Below are positions 25,294 to 33,127 of a stretch of DNA of 64,000 nucleotides, in pieces (the stretch's first letter is position 1; the number at the start of each line of letters is the position of its first letter). The DNA lies in the NCBI RefSeq assembly GCF_020523825.1, contig NZ_JAJALK010000021.1, positions 1 to 64,000 of the forward strand, in the 5' to 3' direction. The notes below the pieces were generated by a model, which did no database searches, was not told where the DNA came from, and saw nothing but the letters and a program-made list of their open reading frames with translations. Position numbers and translations under genes: made by a program. Origin of the DNA: Methylobacterium brachiatum (lineage in GTDB: Bacteria > Pseudomonadota > Alphaproteobacteria > Rhizobiales > Beijerinckiaceae).

Positions 25294-25674
25294 CTATCGG
25301 CCCGGGACTGCCATCCTCACCGGGAAATCGAGGTCCGTCACGCCGTCGGGAGCGAGCAACTCGCTCGGAGGCGGGCCGAATGGCGCCGCCGCCGCGACAG
25401 CCGCCTTGAGACGCTTCCCGATGCTTTCCGGAGGCGGCGGGTTCCCGAACCTCACATCCAGCACGGTGCCATCGGCGGCGACGCGGATATGGACGTCGAC
25501 CGTCCGGGCCTTCCGTGACCTCGACGTCCCCGCCACCAGCGCAGCCGCACCCTCGACGCGTTCCACCACGTCCGCCACCCACGCACGGCCGGCGCGACCG
25601 ACGGCATCCTTAGCGGAGGCCAGGGTGATCAGGGTTGCGACGCAGAAGGCGCCCGCCGCGATACGTGACAGCAT
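25294..25674 (-). CDS. Small exported protein with TonB-C-like domain
   Basis: The 126-residue protein has an N-terminal signal peptide (hydrophobic core about 5-20, cleavage near ASA-KD). A TonB C-terminal-like fold follows: VDVHIRVAADGTVLDVRFG, then a helix (IGKRLKAAVAAAAPFGPPP) and DLDFPVRM. Free-standing TonB-C domains occur in periplasmic proteins of unclear role; the energy-coupling membrane anchor and Pro-rich spacer of true TonB are missing. The ATG at 25674 is chosen because it starts the signal peptide. It is divergent from a rightward cluster of small secreted proteins. Confidence 0.65.
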   Translation of the reverse strand: MLSRIAAGAFCVATLITLASAKDAVGRAGRAWVADVVERVEGAAALVAGTSRSRKARTVDVHIRVAADGTVLDVRFGNPPPPESIGKRLKAAVAAAAPFGPPPSELLAPDGVTDLDFPVRMAVPGR

Positions 25675-25804
25675 GTCAGTCGAGTTCCCTCGTGGGCCCG
25701 CCCGTGTCCGGGTGGGCGCGATTTGGTCCCTGCGGCTTGGATCGGCGCAGGGACCCATCGCCGGAGCATGTTGCCAGAGGCGCCGGCGATGGCACAACGA
25801 TAAA

Positions 25805-25829
25805 GGAACAGAACAGTGTCTTTAACGTT
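25805..25829 (+). promoter_or_regulatory. EcfG-type promoter GGAAC-N16-CGTT
   Basis: GGAAC (25805-25809) and CGTT (25826-25829), separated by 16 bp, match the alphaproteobacterial general-stress (EcfG) consensus. It lies 56 bp before the ATG of the small Cys-rich secreted protein. Confidence 0.65.
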
Positions 25830-25885
25830 TCCCGTCGGACCGAGTCGGGAGCGTGTGCCCGGACCAACGACACGGAACCGACACG

Positions 25886-26146
25886 ATGCCGAAGTTTCCC
25901 CTCCACTGCCTCCTGGCCCTGGGTGTCCTCGCCGCCGGGTCCTCCAGTTCGAGGGCCGGCGAGGATGAGCAGGCCGCGCTGTGCCGCGGCGACGTCATGC
26001 GGCTCTGCCTGACTTCGATACCCGACCGGGGGCGCATCGTGAGTTGCATGAAGGCTCAGCGGGCCAGCCTCAGCCCGGGTTGCAGGGCCGTGTTCGACGT
26101 CGGCCCGCGCGACGGTGCGGCACGGCGCTCTGCCAGCCTGCGCTGA
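25886..26146 (+). CDS. Small secreted Cys-rich protein
   Basis: The 86-residue protein has a signal peptide (about 1-24, LLALGVLAAGSSSSRAG). Its mature part has four spaced cysteines: LCRGDVMRLC, IVSCMKAQ and LSPGCRAVF. This spacing is like the cysteine-rich repeat proteins common in Methylobacterium-type genomes; a cousin with the same pattern is encoded at 42221-42538. The cysteines probably form two disulfides in the periplasm. An EcfG-type promoter precedes it, suggesting stress induction. The next gene, also secreted, follows after 78 bp. Confidence 0.65.
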   Translation: MPKFPLHCLLALGVLAAGSSSSRAGEDEQAALCRGDVMRLCLTSIPDRGRIVSCMKAQRASLSPGCRAVFDVGPRDGAARRSASLR

Positions 26147-26224
26147 GCCGGCGACCACCACTCCCGACCGGCGGCATCGCCGCCGAACCTTTCATGAACC
26201 CGGCCGACCCGGAGACAAAGACCC

Positions 26225-26647
26225 ATGCCCAGATTCACGCTCGCCCTCGGGCTCCTCGCGACCCTCGCACTCCCGGCGCACGCCCAGGAAACGGTGCCCG
26301 GAGGCAGGCCGAAGCTGCTTCTGTATGGGAACTACTGCGGCCCCGGGAGCAACGCCCCCGCCGCACCCATCGATGCGCTCGATGCCGCCTGCGCCCGCCA
26401 CGACGCCTGCACACCTGACGAGGGCCTGCCGACGAAGGCGTGCAACATGCGCCTGCAGGTGGAAGCGGAGCGCGTCGCCGCCGACCCGAGCCAGCCGGAG
26501 GACCTTCGCATGATGGCGGGGGTGGTCGCGTCCGGCGCGGCCATGATGCCATCGACGTCGGTCGCCGGCGGCGGCTTTCCCCCCTCGCAAGCCCGCGTCG
26601 CATCGCGTCGCCCGCTTCCCGCCGCCGTCGTGACGGACGGGTACTGA
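26225..26647 (+). CDS. Secreted phospholipase A2-like protein
   Basis: The 140-residue protein has a signal peptide (about 1-20, ending PAHAQ). A PLA2-like core follows: YGNYCGPGSN resembles the calcium-binding loop, and ALDAACARHDACT has the His-Asp pair of the active-site helix with flanking cysteines. Prokaryotic PLA2s are about 120-150 residues. The predicted role is hydrolysis of phospholipid sn-2 esters outside the cytoplasm, perhaps for nutrition, envelope remodelling or attack. Probably co-transcribed with the preceding Cys-rich gene. The C-terminal 45 residues are low-complexity. Confidence 0.7.
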   Translation: MPRFTLALGLLATLALPAHAQETVPGGRPKLLLYGNYCGPGSNAPAAPIDALDAACARHDACTPDEGLPTKACNMRLQVEAERVAADPSQPEDLRMMAGVVASGAAMMPSTSVAGGGFPPSQARVASRRPLPAAVVTDGY

Positions 26648-26895
26648 TGCCGAGGCCGGCTTCGGAGCGAAGCTCGCAGGGGAACGGACGCGTCAGCGCA
26701 TGGCCGCAGGCGCGCCCCTATTCACGCAGGGCGATCCGGGAAGCGCTTGAAGCCGGTTTCACGACCGAGGAGCTCAGCGGCGTCCTCGGTGACCGCGATC
26801 CCACCGACCTGGTCCCGCCCCACCGCCACGAGGCCGTCCCCGAATACGGACGGCGGGCCGCTGGCGAGATCATGGTCCGCTACGTTCAATCGTAG
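26647..26895 (+). CDS. Doubtful short frame after the PLA2-like gene
   Basis: The 82-codon frame starts at an ATG that overlaps the stop of the previous gene (TGATG). The first 25 residues are low-complexity, and the rest (YSRRAIREALEAGFTTEELS and onward) could form two helices and a charged tail. No family or good ribosome-binding site, but the start-stop overlap is a point in favour. Confidence 0.3.
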   Translation: MPRPASERSSQGNGRVSAWPQARPYSRRAIREALEAGFTTEELSGVLGDRDPTDLVPPHRHEAVPEYGRRAAGEIMVRYVQS

Positions 26896-27094
26896 GCGCC
26901 CCGGCGGCATCCGCGCCAGCCCGTATCCCGTGCTCCCCGGCGCCCATCGGCCCCGCGCCGGAGGGGGGCTGCCCATCGCCGACGTTCCCGAGACCGAACC
27001 CGGCAGGCGAGCGCCTGCCCGACCCTTCGAGCAGGCCCGCTACCCGCCTCCCACCATGTCGGTTCGAAGGGCGACGCGAAAACTACCGAAAAAG

Positions 27095-27119
27095 GGAACT
27101 GAGCCGTGCCTTTATTGTT
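27095..27119 (+). promoter_or_regulatory. EcfG-like promoter GGAAC-N16-TGTT
   Basis: GGAAC is at 27095-27099 and TGTT (one mismatch to CGTT) at 27116-27119. It lies 78 bp before the DUF4142 gene and has internal similarity (CGTGCCTTTA) to the motif at 25805. Confidence 0.5.
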
Positions 27120-27197
27120 GTGATCCTCAACGAGCCGATCCGCCCTGCCGGCTGCCAGCCGGACGGATCGCGACGTTCCCGGAAAGGACGAACTTCC

Positions 27198-27890
27198 ATG
27201 AAAATGCTCCCGCGTTTGACCATCGCGCTCCTGTCTGTCGCCACGGCGGCCTCCGCGTCCGCCCAGGACTTCGGTCCCTCCATCCTCTCGCCCGCCTCCC
27301 CCGACGTGAACACCAGCGTGTTCCGTGCCGAGGCCCTGCGCGGCGACGCCTACAGCATCGAGGCCAGCCGCCTGGCGCTGGCACGCTCCAACAACCCGAG
27401 GATCCGCGCCCAGGCCAACACGGTCATCACGAACCGCCAGGCGACCACGGACGCGCTCCTGCCGCCCGGCACGTCGCTGACCCCGGACGGGCTCGTGGTC
27501 GCCGACGCGGGCCGGGGCTCCATCAACTCGCCGCTGGGCCTCATCACCGCTCCGCTCACCATCGCCGGCGGCGTCGTCGGTGCGGTGACCGGCGTCGTCG
27601 ACAACCGGCCGTCCGAGCCCGGCAAGCGGGTCGCCCTCGATCCGGTCCGGCAGAAGAAGCTCGCCGACCTCGACGCGTCGCGCGGCCGCGCCTTCGACCG
27701 AACCTACGCCGGTCAGCAGGCCGCCTCCGATGCCGAGACGCTCAAGCTGTACCAGGCATACGCCCGGACCGGCGACAGCGCCCAGGGACGTCAGTTCGCG
27801 CGCCAGGCCACGCCGATGCTGCAGGACGAGTTCGACGGGTCGGCGCGCCTTCAAGGCCTGACCGCCGAGGATGACGACGCCGCGTTCTGA
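27198..27890 (+). CDS. DUF4142 exported protein
   Basis: The 230-residue protein has a signal peptide (about 1-22, ending ASASAQ). The DUF4142 pattern follows: VFRAEALRGDAYSIEASRLA, NNPRIRAQANTVI and, later, QKKLADLDASRGRAFDRTY and LYQAYARTGD. This family forms helical ferritin-like bundles in the periplasm or outer membrane; function is poorly known but it is often stress-induced. A glycine/valine-rich insertion (about 105-140) separates the two helical halves. The ATG at 27198 begins the signal peptide. An EcfG-like promoter lies upstream, consistent with general stress control. Confidence 0.78.
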   Translation: MKMLPRLTIALLSVATAASASAQDFGPSILSPASPDVNTSVFRAEALRGDAYSIEASRLALARSNNPRIRAQANTVITNRQATTDALLPPGTSLTPDGLVVADAGRGSINSPLGLITAPLTIAGGVVGAVTGVVDNRPSEPGKRVALDPVRQKKLADLDASRGRAFDRTYAGQQAASDAETLKLYQAYARTGDSAQGRQFARQATPMLQDEFDGSARLQGLTAEDDDAAF

Positions 27891-28115
27891 GGCAACGACG
27901 GCGGAGCGACGAATGCCTAGGCTCGTCGCTCCGCCCGACGCGATGGTGGATCGGCGTGAGGGGCGGTTCGGAGGGGACGGCGGGTGTGACCACGCCATCG
28001 TTCCGTCGGCCGTCCCTCCATCGCGTCGGACAGCGAACCACCGTCGCGGGCATCCGGAGTGAAATCGACTGCCAATCCCAGGTGCCCTCCCGACCATGCA
28101 CGAGGAAGCCATCAG

Positions 28116-29402
28116 GTGCGGCGACACGAGGTGGTGGTGGTCGGCGGCGGGGTTGCGGGTCTCGACCTGGCGACGCGACTGGCCGGCAAGACATCGGGCG
28201 GCGTGAAGCTCCGGGTCACCTTGGTGGATCGCGAAGCGGCCTACGTCTGGAAGCCGATGATCCACACCGTCGCCGCCGGCACCGCCGAGGCCGGCATGCA
28301 GCAGACGGTCTACGCCGCCCAAGCGCTCACCCACGGATTCCGCTTCGAGTTCGGCCAGGCAATCGGCGTGGATCGCGATGCCCGCCTGGTCCATCTCGCC
28401 GCGATCCGGGCGGACGGGTCGATCATGGTTCCCGAACGCTCCGTCGCCTACGATACCCTGGTCCTGGCGGTCGGGAGCCGCGCGAACGATTTCGGCACGC
28501 CGGGCGTCGACCGGCATTGCGTGCGGATCGACGGCCTCTCGGACGCGATCGCCTTCAACGACCGGCTCCGTGTCGAGATGCTGAGGAGCGCCGCCTCGAC
28601 ATCGCCGCTGACGGTCGGGATCGTCGGGGGCGGGGCGACCGGGGTCGAATTGGCGGCCGAGCTCGTGCGGACCTTGAGGGTCGCGGAACGCTACGGCGTC
28701 GTCGGCGCCGCCGGGCGGCTCAGGATCGTCCTGATCGAATCCGGACACCGCCTGCTCGGTCCGTTCCCCGTACGCGTCGCCGTCGCGGCCCGCCGGAAAC
28801 TCGAACAGCTCGGCATCGAGGTTCGAACATCAACCCGCGTCGCCGCCGTGGACCGTACTGGCTTCCGGACCGAGAGCGGCGACCGCATCGATGCGGACCT
28901 GATGGTGTGGGCGGCGGGCGTGAAGGCGCCGGCCCTGCTCGACGCGTTCGCGGATCTCGAACGTGGTCACGGCGGCCGGCTCGTGGTCGGGCCGACCCTG
29001 GCCGTCGAGGCGGACCCGCGCATCTTCGCGCTCGGCGACTGCGCCAGTCCTTGCCTCCCCGGGCGCCGGCAGCCCGTACCGACGACGGCACAGGCCGCGA
29101 GCCAGCAGTCCCGGTATCTGGGCCGGCACCTGCCCGAGCTCATTGCGGGCCGGCCCGCTCCTCCTGCCGAGTACCATGACTTCGGATCGTTGGTGACGTT
29201 GGGAGGCTTCGACGCCTACGGGACGCTCGGGCGCTTCGGCCTGTTCGACGGCGGCTTCCTGCGCGGTCGGGTGGCGCAGTTCGGACATGCCATGCTGTAC
29301 CGAGCCTTCCAGGTCCGTCTCCACGGTCTCGCGAAGGGCATGCTGCTCTGGATGCTCGACACGCTCGGCCGTCGGGTCAGGCCCTCAGCGCGGCCCGACT
29401 GA
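28116..29402 (+). CDS. Type II NADH dehydrogenase-like FAD oxidoreductase
   Basis: The 428-residue protein of the NDH-2 family probably moves electrons from NAD(P)H to quinones. The FAD motif (VVVGGGVAGLDLATRL), a second dinucleotide motif for NAD (VGIVGGGATGVELAAEL), and the FAD-contact IFALGDCAS are in the expected order. The C-terminal region (about 370-415) is amphipathic (MLYRAFQVRLHGLAKGMLLW), as in the membrane-docking helices of NDH-2. The GTG at 28116 is chosen because GAGGAAG lies eight bases upstream. It converges on, and overlaps by 18 bp, the TetR gene. Confidence 0.85.
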   Translation: MRRHEVVVVGGGVAGLDLATRLAGKTSGGVKLRVTLVDREAAYVWKPMIHTVAAGTAEAGMQQTVYAAQALTHGFRFEFGQAIGVDRDARLVHLAAIRADGSIMVPERSVAYDTLVLAVGSRANDFGTPGVDRHCVRIDGLSDAIAFNDRLRVEMLRSAASTSPLTVGIVGGGATGVELAAELVRTLRVAERYGVVGAAGRLRIVLIESGHRLLGPFPVRVAVAARRKLEQLGIEVRTSTRVAAVDRTGFRTESGDRIDADLMVWAAGVKAPALLDAFADLERGHGGRLVVGPTLAVEADPRIFALGDCASPCLPGRRQPVPTTAQAASQQSRYLGRHLPELIAGRPAPPAEYHDFGSLVTLGGFDAYGTLGRFGLFDGGFLRGRVAQFGHAMLYRAFQVRLHGLAKGMLLWMLDTLGRRVRPSARPD

Positions 29403-30071
29403 CCCGGTGCGGGGCAGGCCCTCCCGGCACGCCGCCATGAAGAAGTCGACGCAGCGCTTGAGCGTCTCCCGCTTCACATGGGACATGCCCGGGCGCTCCA
29501 AGCCGAGCTCCGCCATGTCGACGAAACCGCGAATGGCGATGCTGAGGAACATGTCGCCCGTGTGCCTGACGTCGTCGACCGCGATCTCGCCGGAGGCATT
29601 GCCTTCCTCCAGGCATCGCTCGATCAGCGGGGCTACACGGACGATCCCGAAATCGTGCAGTAGCCGGGCGAATTCCGGGAAACGTGCGGCCTCGGCGACG
29701 ATGATACGTCGAACGGCGATGGAGTCGACGCTGAGGGCGACCTCCAGCGTTGCGAGCGCGATGCGGTGGAGCCGCTCCGCTACCGGGCCGGCCTGCGAAG
29801 CCGCAGACTCGATGGCTGGAACGTTCTCCTCGATGAACCGCACGATGACGGCCTCGAAGAGGTCTTCCTTGGAGCTGAACCGCGCGTAGATGGTCTTCTT
29901 GGAGATGCCCGCCGAGCCGGCGATGGCGTCGATGCTGGCCGCCTCGTAGCCCTCCGACAGGAAGACGGGCTTCGCCGCCGCCAGGATGCGCAGGGTCGCA
30001 TCGCCCTCCGATCCGCGAGGGGGGCGTCCGAGCCGGCTCGGAGTCCGCTTCGTCACTTCCTTGGCGTTCAC
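29385..30071 (-). CDS. TetR/AcrR repressor of the adjacent efflux pump
   Basis: The 228-residue regulator has a TetR helix-turn-helix at about 27-75 (ILAAAKPVFLSEGYEAASID, then AGISKKTIYARFSSKED). The remaining part is the ligand-binding/dimer domain; the C-terminal AefR-like pattern (FMAACREGLP) fits AcrR relatives. It is divergent from the EmrA/EmrB/NodT operon with a 179-bp spacer containing an inverted repeat. The usual arrangement is repression of the pump until a toxic ligand binds. Confidence 0.88.
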   Translation of the reverse strand: MNAKEVTKRTPSRLGRPPRGSEGDATLRILAAAKPVFLSEGYEAASIDAIAGSAGISKKTIYARFSSKEDLFEAVIVRFIEENVPAIESAASQAGPVAERLHRIALATLEVALSVDSIAVRRIIVAEAARFPEFARLLHDFGIVRVAPLIERCLEEGNASGEIAVDDVRHTGDMFLSIAIRGFVDMAELGLERPGMSHVKRETLKRCVDFFMAACREGLPRTGSVGPR

Positions 30072-30213
30072 TGGGAACCCTCCCGCTCACGGAAACGTGC
30101 TCAGAACATTATGCTTCGGCTTGGCTGTAAAGGCTAGAGGGGCACCCGCACCCTGCGCAGGGCGTGTCACCCGCTCAACCTACACCGTTGCGGTCCTGCA
30201 ACGAACGCTATAG

Positions 30214-30238
30214 GGAACGAAACAGTTTCTTTGTTTCG
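30214..30238 (+). promoter_or_regulatory. Efflux promoter region: GGAAC motif overlapping an inverted repeat
   Basis: The inverted repeat CGAAACA (30218-30224) / TGTTTCG (30232-30238), 7-bp spacer, is a candidate TetR operator. GGAAC at 30214-30218 and the following CAGT-TCTTT segment closely resemble the EcfG-type motif at 25805. The position just before the pump start codon suits both roles. Confidence 0.5.
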
Positions 30239-30250
30239 GATAGATTTCTG

Positions 30251-31555
30251 ATGGCGCGCGCGGAAGAGGACGAAGGCCGGGCGCCCCCCAATGGGACCGA
30301 GCGGTCGGACGACGACAGGTCCGAGGAGGGCAGCTTCGACCCCGGCCGTTCCGACGATTCCGGTTCGACCGGGGAGGAGAAGAGCGGTGGGGACAAAAAA
30401 CCCTCGCCGCTGAAAAAAACCTGGGTGAAGGGCCTGCTCGTCCTGCTCGGCCTCGCCGTCCTCGTCGGCGGTGGAATCTGGGGTTTCCGATACTGGACCG
30501 TCGGGCGGTTCATTCAGGAGACGAACGACGCCTACGTCCAGGCCGACCAGGTGGCGATCTCTCCCCAAGTCTCCGGCTATGTCGCGACGGTGCCGGTCGT
30601 GGCCAACCAGATCGTCACCGCCGGGCAGGTCCTTGCGACCGTCGACGATGGGCAGTACCGCGCCAAGCTCGCTCAGCAGCAGGCGCAGGTCGACGCCCGC
30701 CAGGCAGACGTCGCACGGGCCGAGGCCGACCTCGTCCGCCAACAGGCTCAGATCGATCAGGCGAAGGCCCAGGTCGCGGCCTCGCAGGTCACCGCGAAGT
30801 TCTCCGCCGAGCAGGTCCGGCGCTACAAGCCGCTGGCCGCGTCGGGCGCGGACACGGTGGAGAAACTCGACCAGTACAAGAGCCAGGCCGAACAGAACCA
30901 AGCGCAGGTCGACGTCAACCAGGCTCAGGTCCAGTCCGCCGAGAAGCAAGTCGCCTCCCTGAAGGCCGCCGTCACGCAGGCCAAGGCGGCCGTCGACCAG
31001 GCCCGGGCCGGGGTGACGCAGGCCCGGCTCGACCTCGATCATGCGGTGGTGAAAAGCCCCATCGCCGGTCGCGTCGGCGACCTCACCGCCCGCATCGGCC
31101 AGTACGTCCAGGGCAGCACCCGGCTGATGGCGGTGGTTCCGGTCGAGGACCTCTACATCGAGGCGAACTACAAGGAGACCCAGATCGGGTTGATGCGGGT
31201 CGGCCAGCCGGTGACCATCGCGGTCGATGCCCTGTCGAGCCACGACCTCAAGGGGCGGGTGGCGAGCTTCTCGCCGGGGACGGGCGCACAGTTCGCCCTG
31301 ATCCCGCCGGAGAACGCCACCGGCAACTTCACCAAGATCGTCCAGCGCGTGCCTGTCCGCATCCGCTTCAAGGCCGGCGGCGAGGCGCGCAAGGTCCTGA
31401 TCCCGGGCCTGTCCGTCGTCGTCTCCGTCGATACCCGCGGAGCCCGGGACGACCAGGAGGAGGATGACGAGGAGGCCGATGAGACGAAGGTCTCCGAGGC
31501 CGGCCCCGGGGCCCAGCCGACCCAGCGGACGCGCAACGCGAAGGCCCGTCCATGA
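30251..31555 (+). CDS. EmrA/HlyD-type membrane fusion protein
   Basis: The 434-residue periplasmic adaptor belongs to a tripartite efflux pump. An unusually long acidic N-terminal cytosolic tail (1-55) precedes one membrane helix (about 59-79). A barrel-sandwich half (VAISPQVSGYVATVPV), a long coiled-coil hairpin of Gln/Ala heptads (about 145-260) and the second half (VKSPIAGRVGDLTARIGQYV) follow. The stop overlaps the ATG of the EmrB gene by 4 bp. It connects the inner-membrane antiporter with the NodT-type outer-membrane channel. The C-terminal 35 residues are acidic and basic low-complexity. Confidence 0.92.
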   Translation: MARAEEDEGRAPPNGTERSDDDRSEEGSFDPGRSDDSGSTGEEKSGGDKKPSPLKKTWVKGLLVLLGLAVLVGGGIWGFRYWTVGRFIQETNDAYVQADQVAISPQVSGYVATVPVVANQIVTAGQVLATVDDGQYRAKLAQQQAQVDARQADVARAEADLVRQQAQIDQAKAQVAASQVTAKFSAEQVRRYKPLAASGADTVEKLDQYKSQAEQNQAQVDVNQAQVQSAEKQVASLKAAVTQAKAAVDQARAGVTQARLDLDHAVVKSPIAGRVGDLTARIGQYVQGSTRLMAVVPVEDLYIEANYKETQIGLMRVGQPVTIAVDALSSHDLKGRVASFSPGTGAQFALIPPENATGNFTKIVQRVPVRIRFKAGGEARKVLIPGLSVVVSVDTRGARDDQEEDDEEADETKVSEAGPGAQPTQRTRNAKARP

Positions 31556-33117
31556 GTGCGGCCAGCCCATCCGCACGCAATTCGCAAGGCGGCGAGAAGG
31601 CGGACGCGGCCGCGTGGCTCGCGGTGGCCGCCGGCACCATCGGCGCGCTGATGGCGACGCTCGACACCTCCATCGTCAACGCGGCCCTCCCGACCATCCA
31701 GGGCGAGATCGGAGCGTCGGGCTCGGAGGGCACCTGGATCTCGACCTCCTATCTCGTGGCCGAGATCATTATGATCCCGCTGTCCGGGTGGCTGGAGAAG
31801 GTGTTCGGGCTGCGCAGCTTCCTCCTGGTCATGACCATCCTGTTCGTCGGCTTCTCGATGCTGTGCGGCATCTCGGGAAACCTCGGCACGATGATCGTCG
31901 GACGCGTCGGCCAGGGCTTCACCGGCGGCGCCATGATCCCGACGGCGCTCAGCATCGTCTCGACGCGTCTGCCGCCGGCGCAGCGCCCGGTCGGCGTCGC
32001 CCTGTTCGGGCTGACGGCCGTGCTCGGCCCCGTGCTCGGCCCACTGATCGGCGGCTGGCTCACCGAGAACGTCAGCTGGCACTATTCGTTCTTCCTCAAC
32101 CTGCCCATCGGCATCGGCCTCGTCGTGCTCCTGCTCGTCGGCCTGCCCCACAAGCCGGCGCAACTCGGGCGCATCGCGCAAGGGGACTGGCTCGGCATCG
32201 TCGGGCTCGCCGTCGGGCTCGGCTGCCTGACCATCGTGTTGGAGGAGGGCCAGCGCGAGCAGTGGTTCGAGTCCTCGTTCATCGTCTGGTTCAGCGTCGC
32301 CGCCGCCTGCGGCTTCGTCCTAATCATCCTCGGGCAGGTGACGGCGCGCGAGCCCGTCATCGACATGCGCATCCTGTTCACGCGCAGCTTCGGCAGCGTG
32401 TTCCTGATGAGCTTCGCCATCGGCGGGGCGCTCTACGGCATCCTCTACCTGATCCCGCAGTTCCTCAGCCAAGTGCCGCGCTACAACTCCGAGCAGTCGG
32501 GCTACGTCGTCCTGATCTCGGGCGTGCCCACGCTCCTGTTCATGCCGTTCTTCCCCCTGCTGGTACGGATCCTCGACATCCGGGTCGCCATCGGGTTCGG
32601 CATCCTCTGTTATGCCGCCAGTTGCTTCATGGAAGCCGGCCTCACCACGGAGGACGCCGGCCAGCAATTCGTCATGTCGCAGTTGCTGCGCGGCGTCGGG
32701 CAGGCCTTCGCCCTGCTGTTCCTCAACCAGGCCGCGGCCACCGCCGTCGACCAGGACAAGGCCGAGGACGCCTCCGGCCTGTTCAACGGGGCGCGCAACC
32801 TCGGGGGTTCCTTCGGCCTCGCCCTGATCTCGACCCTGCAGCAGCGCCGAGACGACTTCCACAACGCGCGCCTGGAGGAGTCCGTTCGGGCGAACTCGGT
32901 GATCGTCCAGGACCGCATCGACGCCATGGTCGGCCCCGGTGGCCCGGAGGCCATGCGGCAGGCGCTCGGCGGCCTGAAGCGGATGATCGGTGCGCAGGCG
33001 ACCGTGATGACCTTCTCCGACCTGTTCTTCGTCTTCGGCTGGATCCTGCTCGCGGTCCTGCCCCTCGTCCTTTTCCTGCGCCCGCCGCCGAAGGGCGGCC
33101 CGGTGGCGATGCACTGA
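31552..33117 (+). CDS. EmrB-type DHA2 family drug:proton antiporter
   Basis: The 521-residue inner-membrane MFS transporter has about 14 membrane helices. Motif A-like and DHA2 signatures are present: TLDTSIVNAALPTI in TM1, WISTSYLVAEIIMIPLSGWL, and GARNLGGSFGLALISTL in the late helices. It exports hydrophobic toxicants in exchange for protons. The ATG overlaps the stop of the adaptor gene, and the channel gene follows after 10 bp, so all three parts are made from one message. Substrate unknown. Confidence 0.93.
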   Translation: MSAASPSARNSQGGEKADAAAWLAVAAGTIGALMATLDTSIVNAALPTIQGEIGASGSEGTWISTSYLVAEIIMIPLSGWLEKVFGLRSFLLVMTILFVGFSMLCGISGNLGTMIVGRVGQGFTGGAMIPTALSIVSTRLPPAQRPVGVALFGLTAVLGPVLGPLIGGWLTENVSWHYSFFLNLPIGIGLVVLLLVGLPHKPAQLGRIAQGDWLGIVGLAVGLGCLTIVLEEGQREQWFESSFIVWFSVAAACGFVLIILGQVTAREPVIDMRILFTRSFGSVFLMSFAIGGALYGILYLIPQFLSQVPRYNSEQSGYVVLISGVPTLLFMPFFPLLVRILDIRVAIGFGILCYAASCFMEAGLTTEDAGQQFVMSQLLRGVGQAFALLFLNQAAATAVDQDKAEDASGLFNGARNLGGSFGLALISTLQQRRDDFHNARLEESVRANSVIVQDRIDAMVGPGGPEAMRQALGGLKRMIGAQATVMTFSDLFFVFGWILLAVLPLVLFLRPPPKGGPVAMH

Positions 33118-33127
33118 GGCCGCCGCG

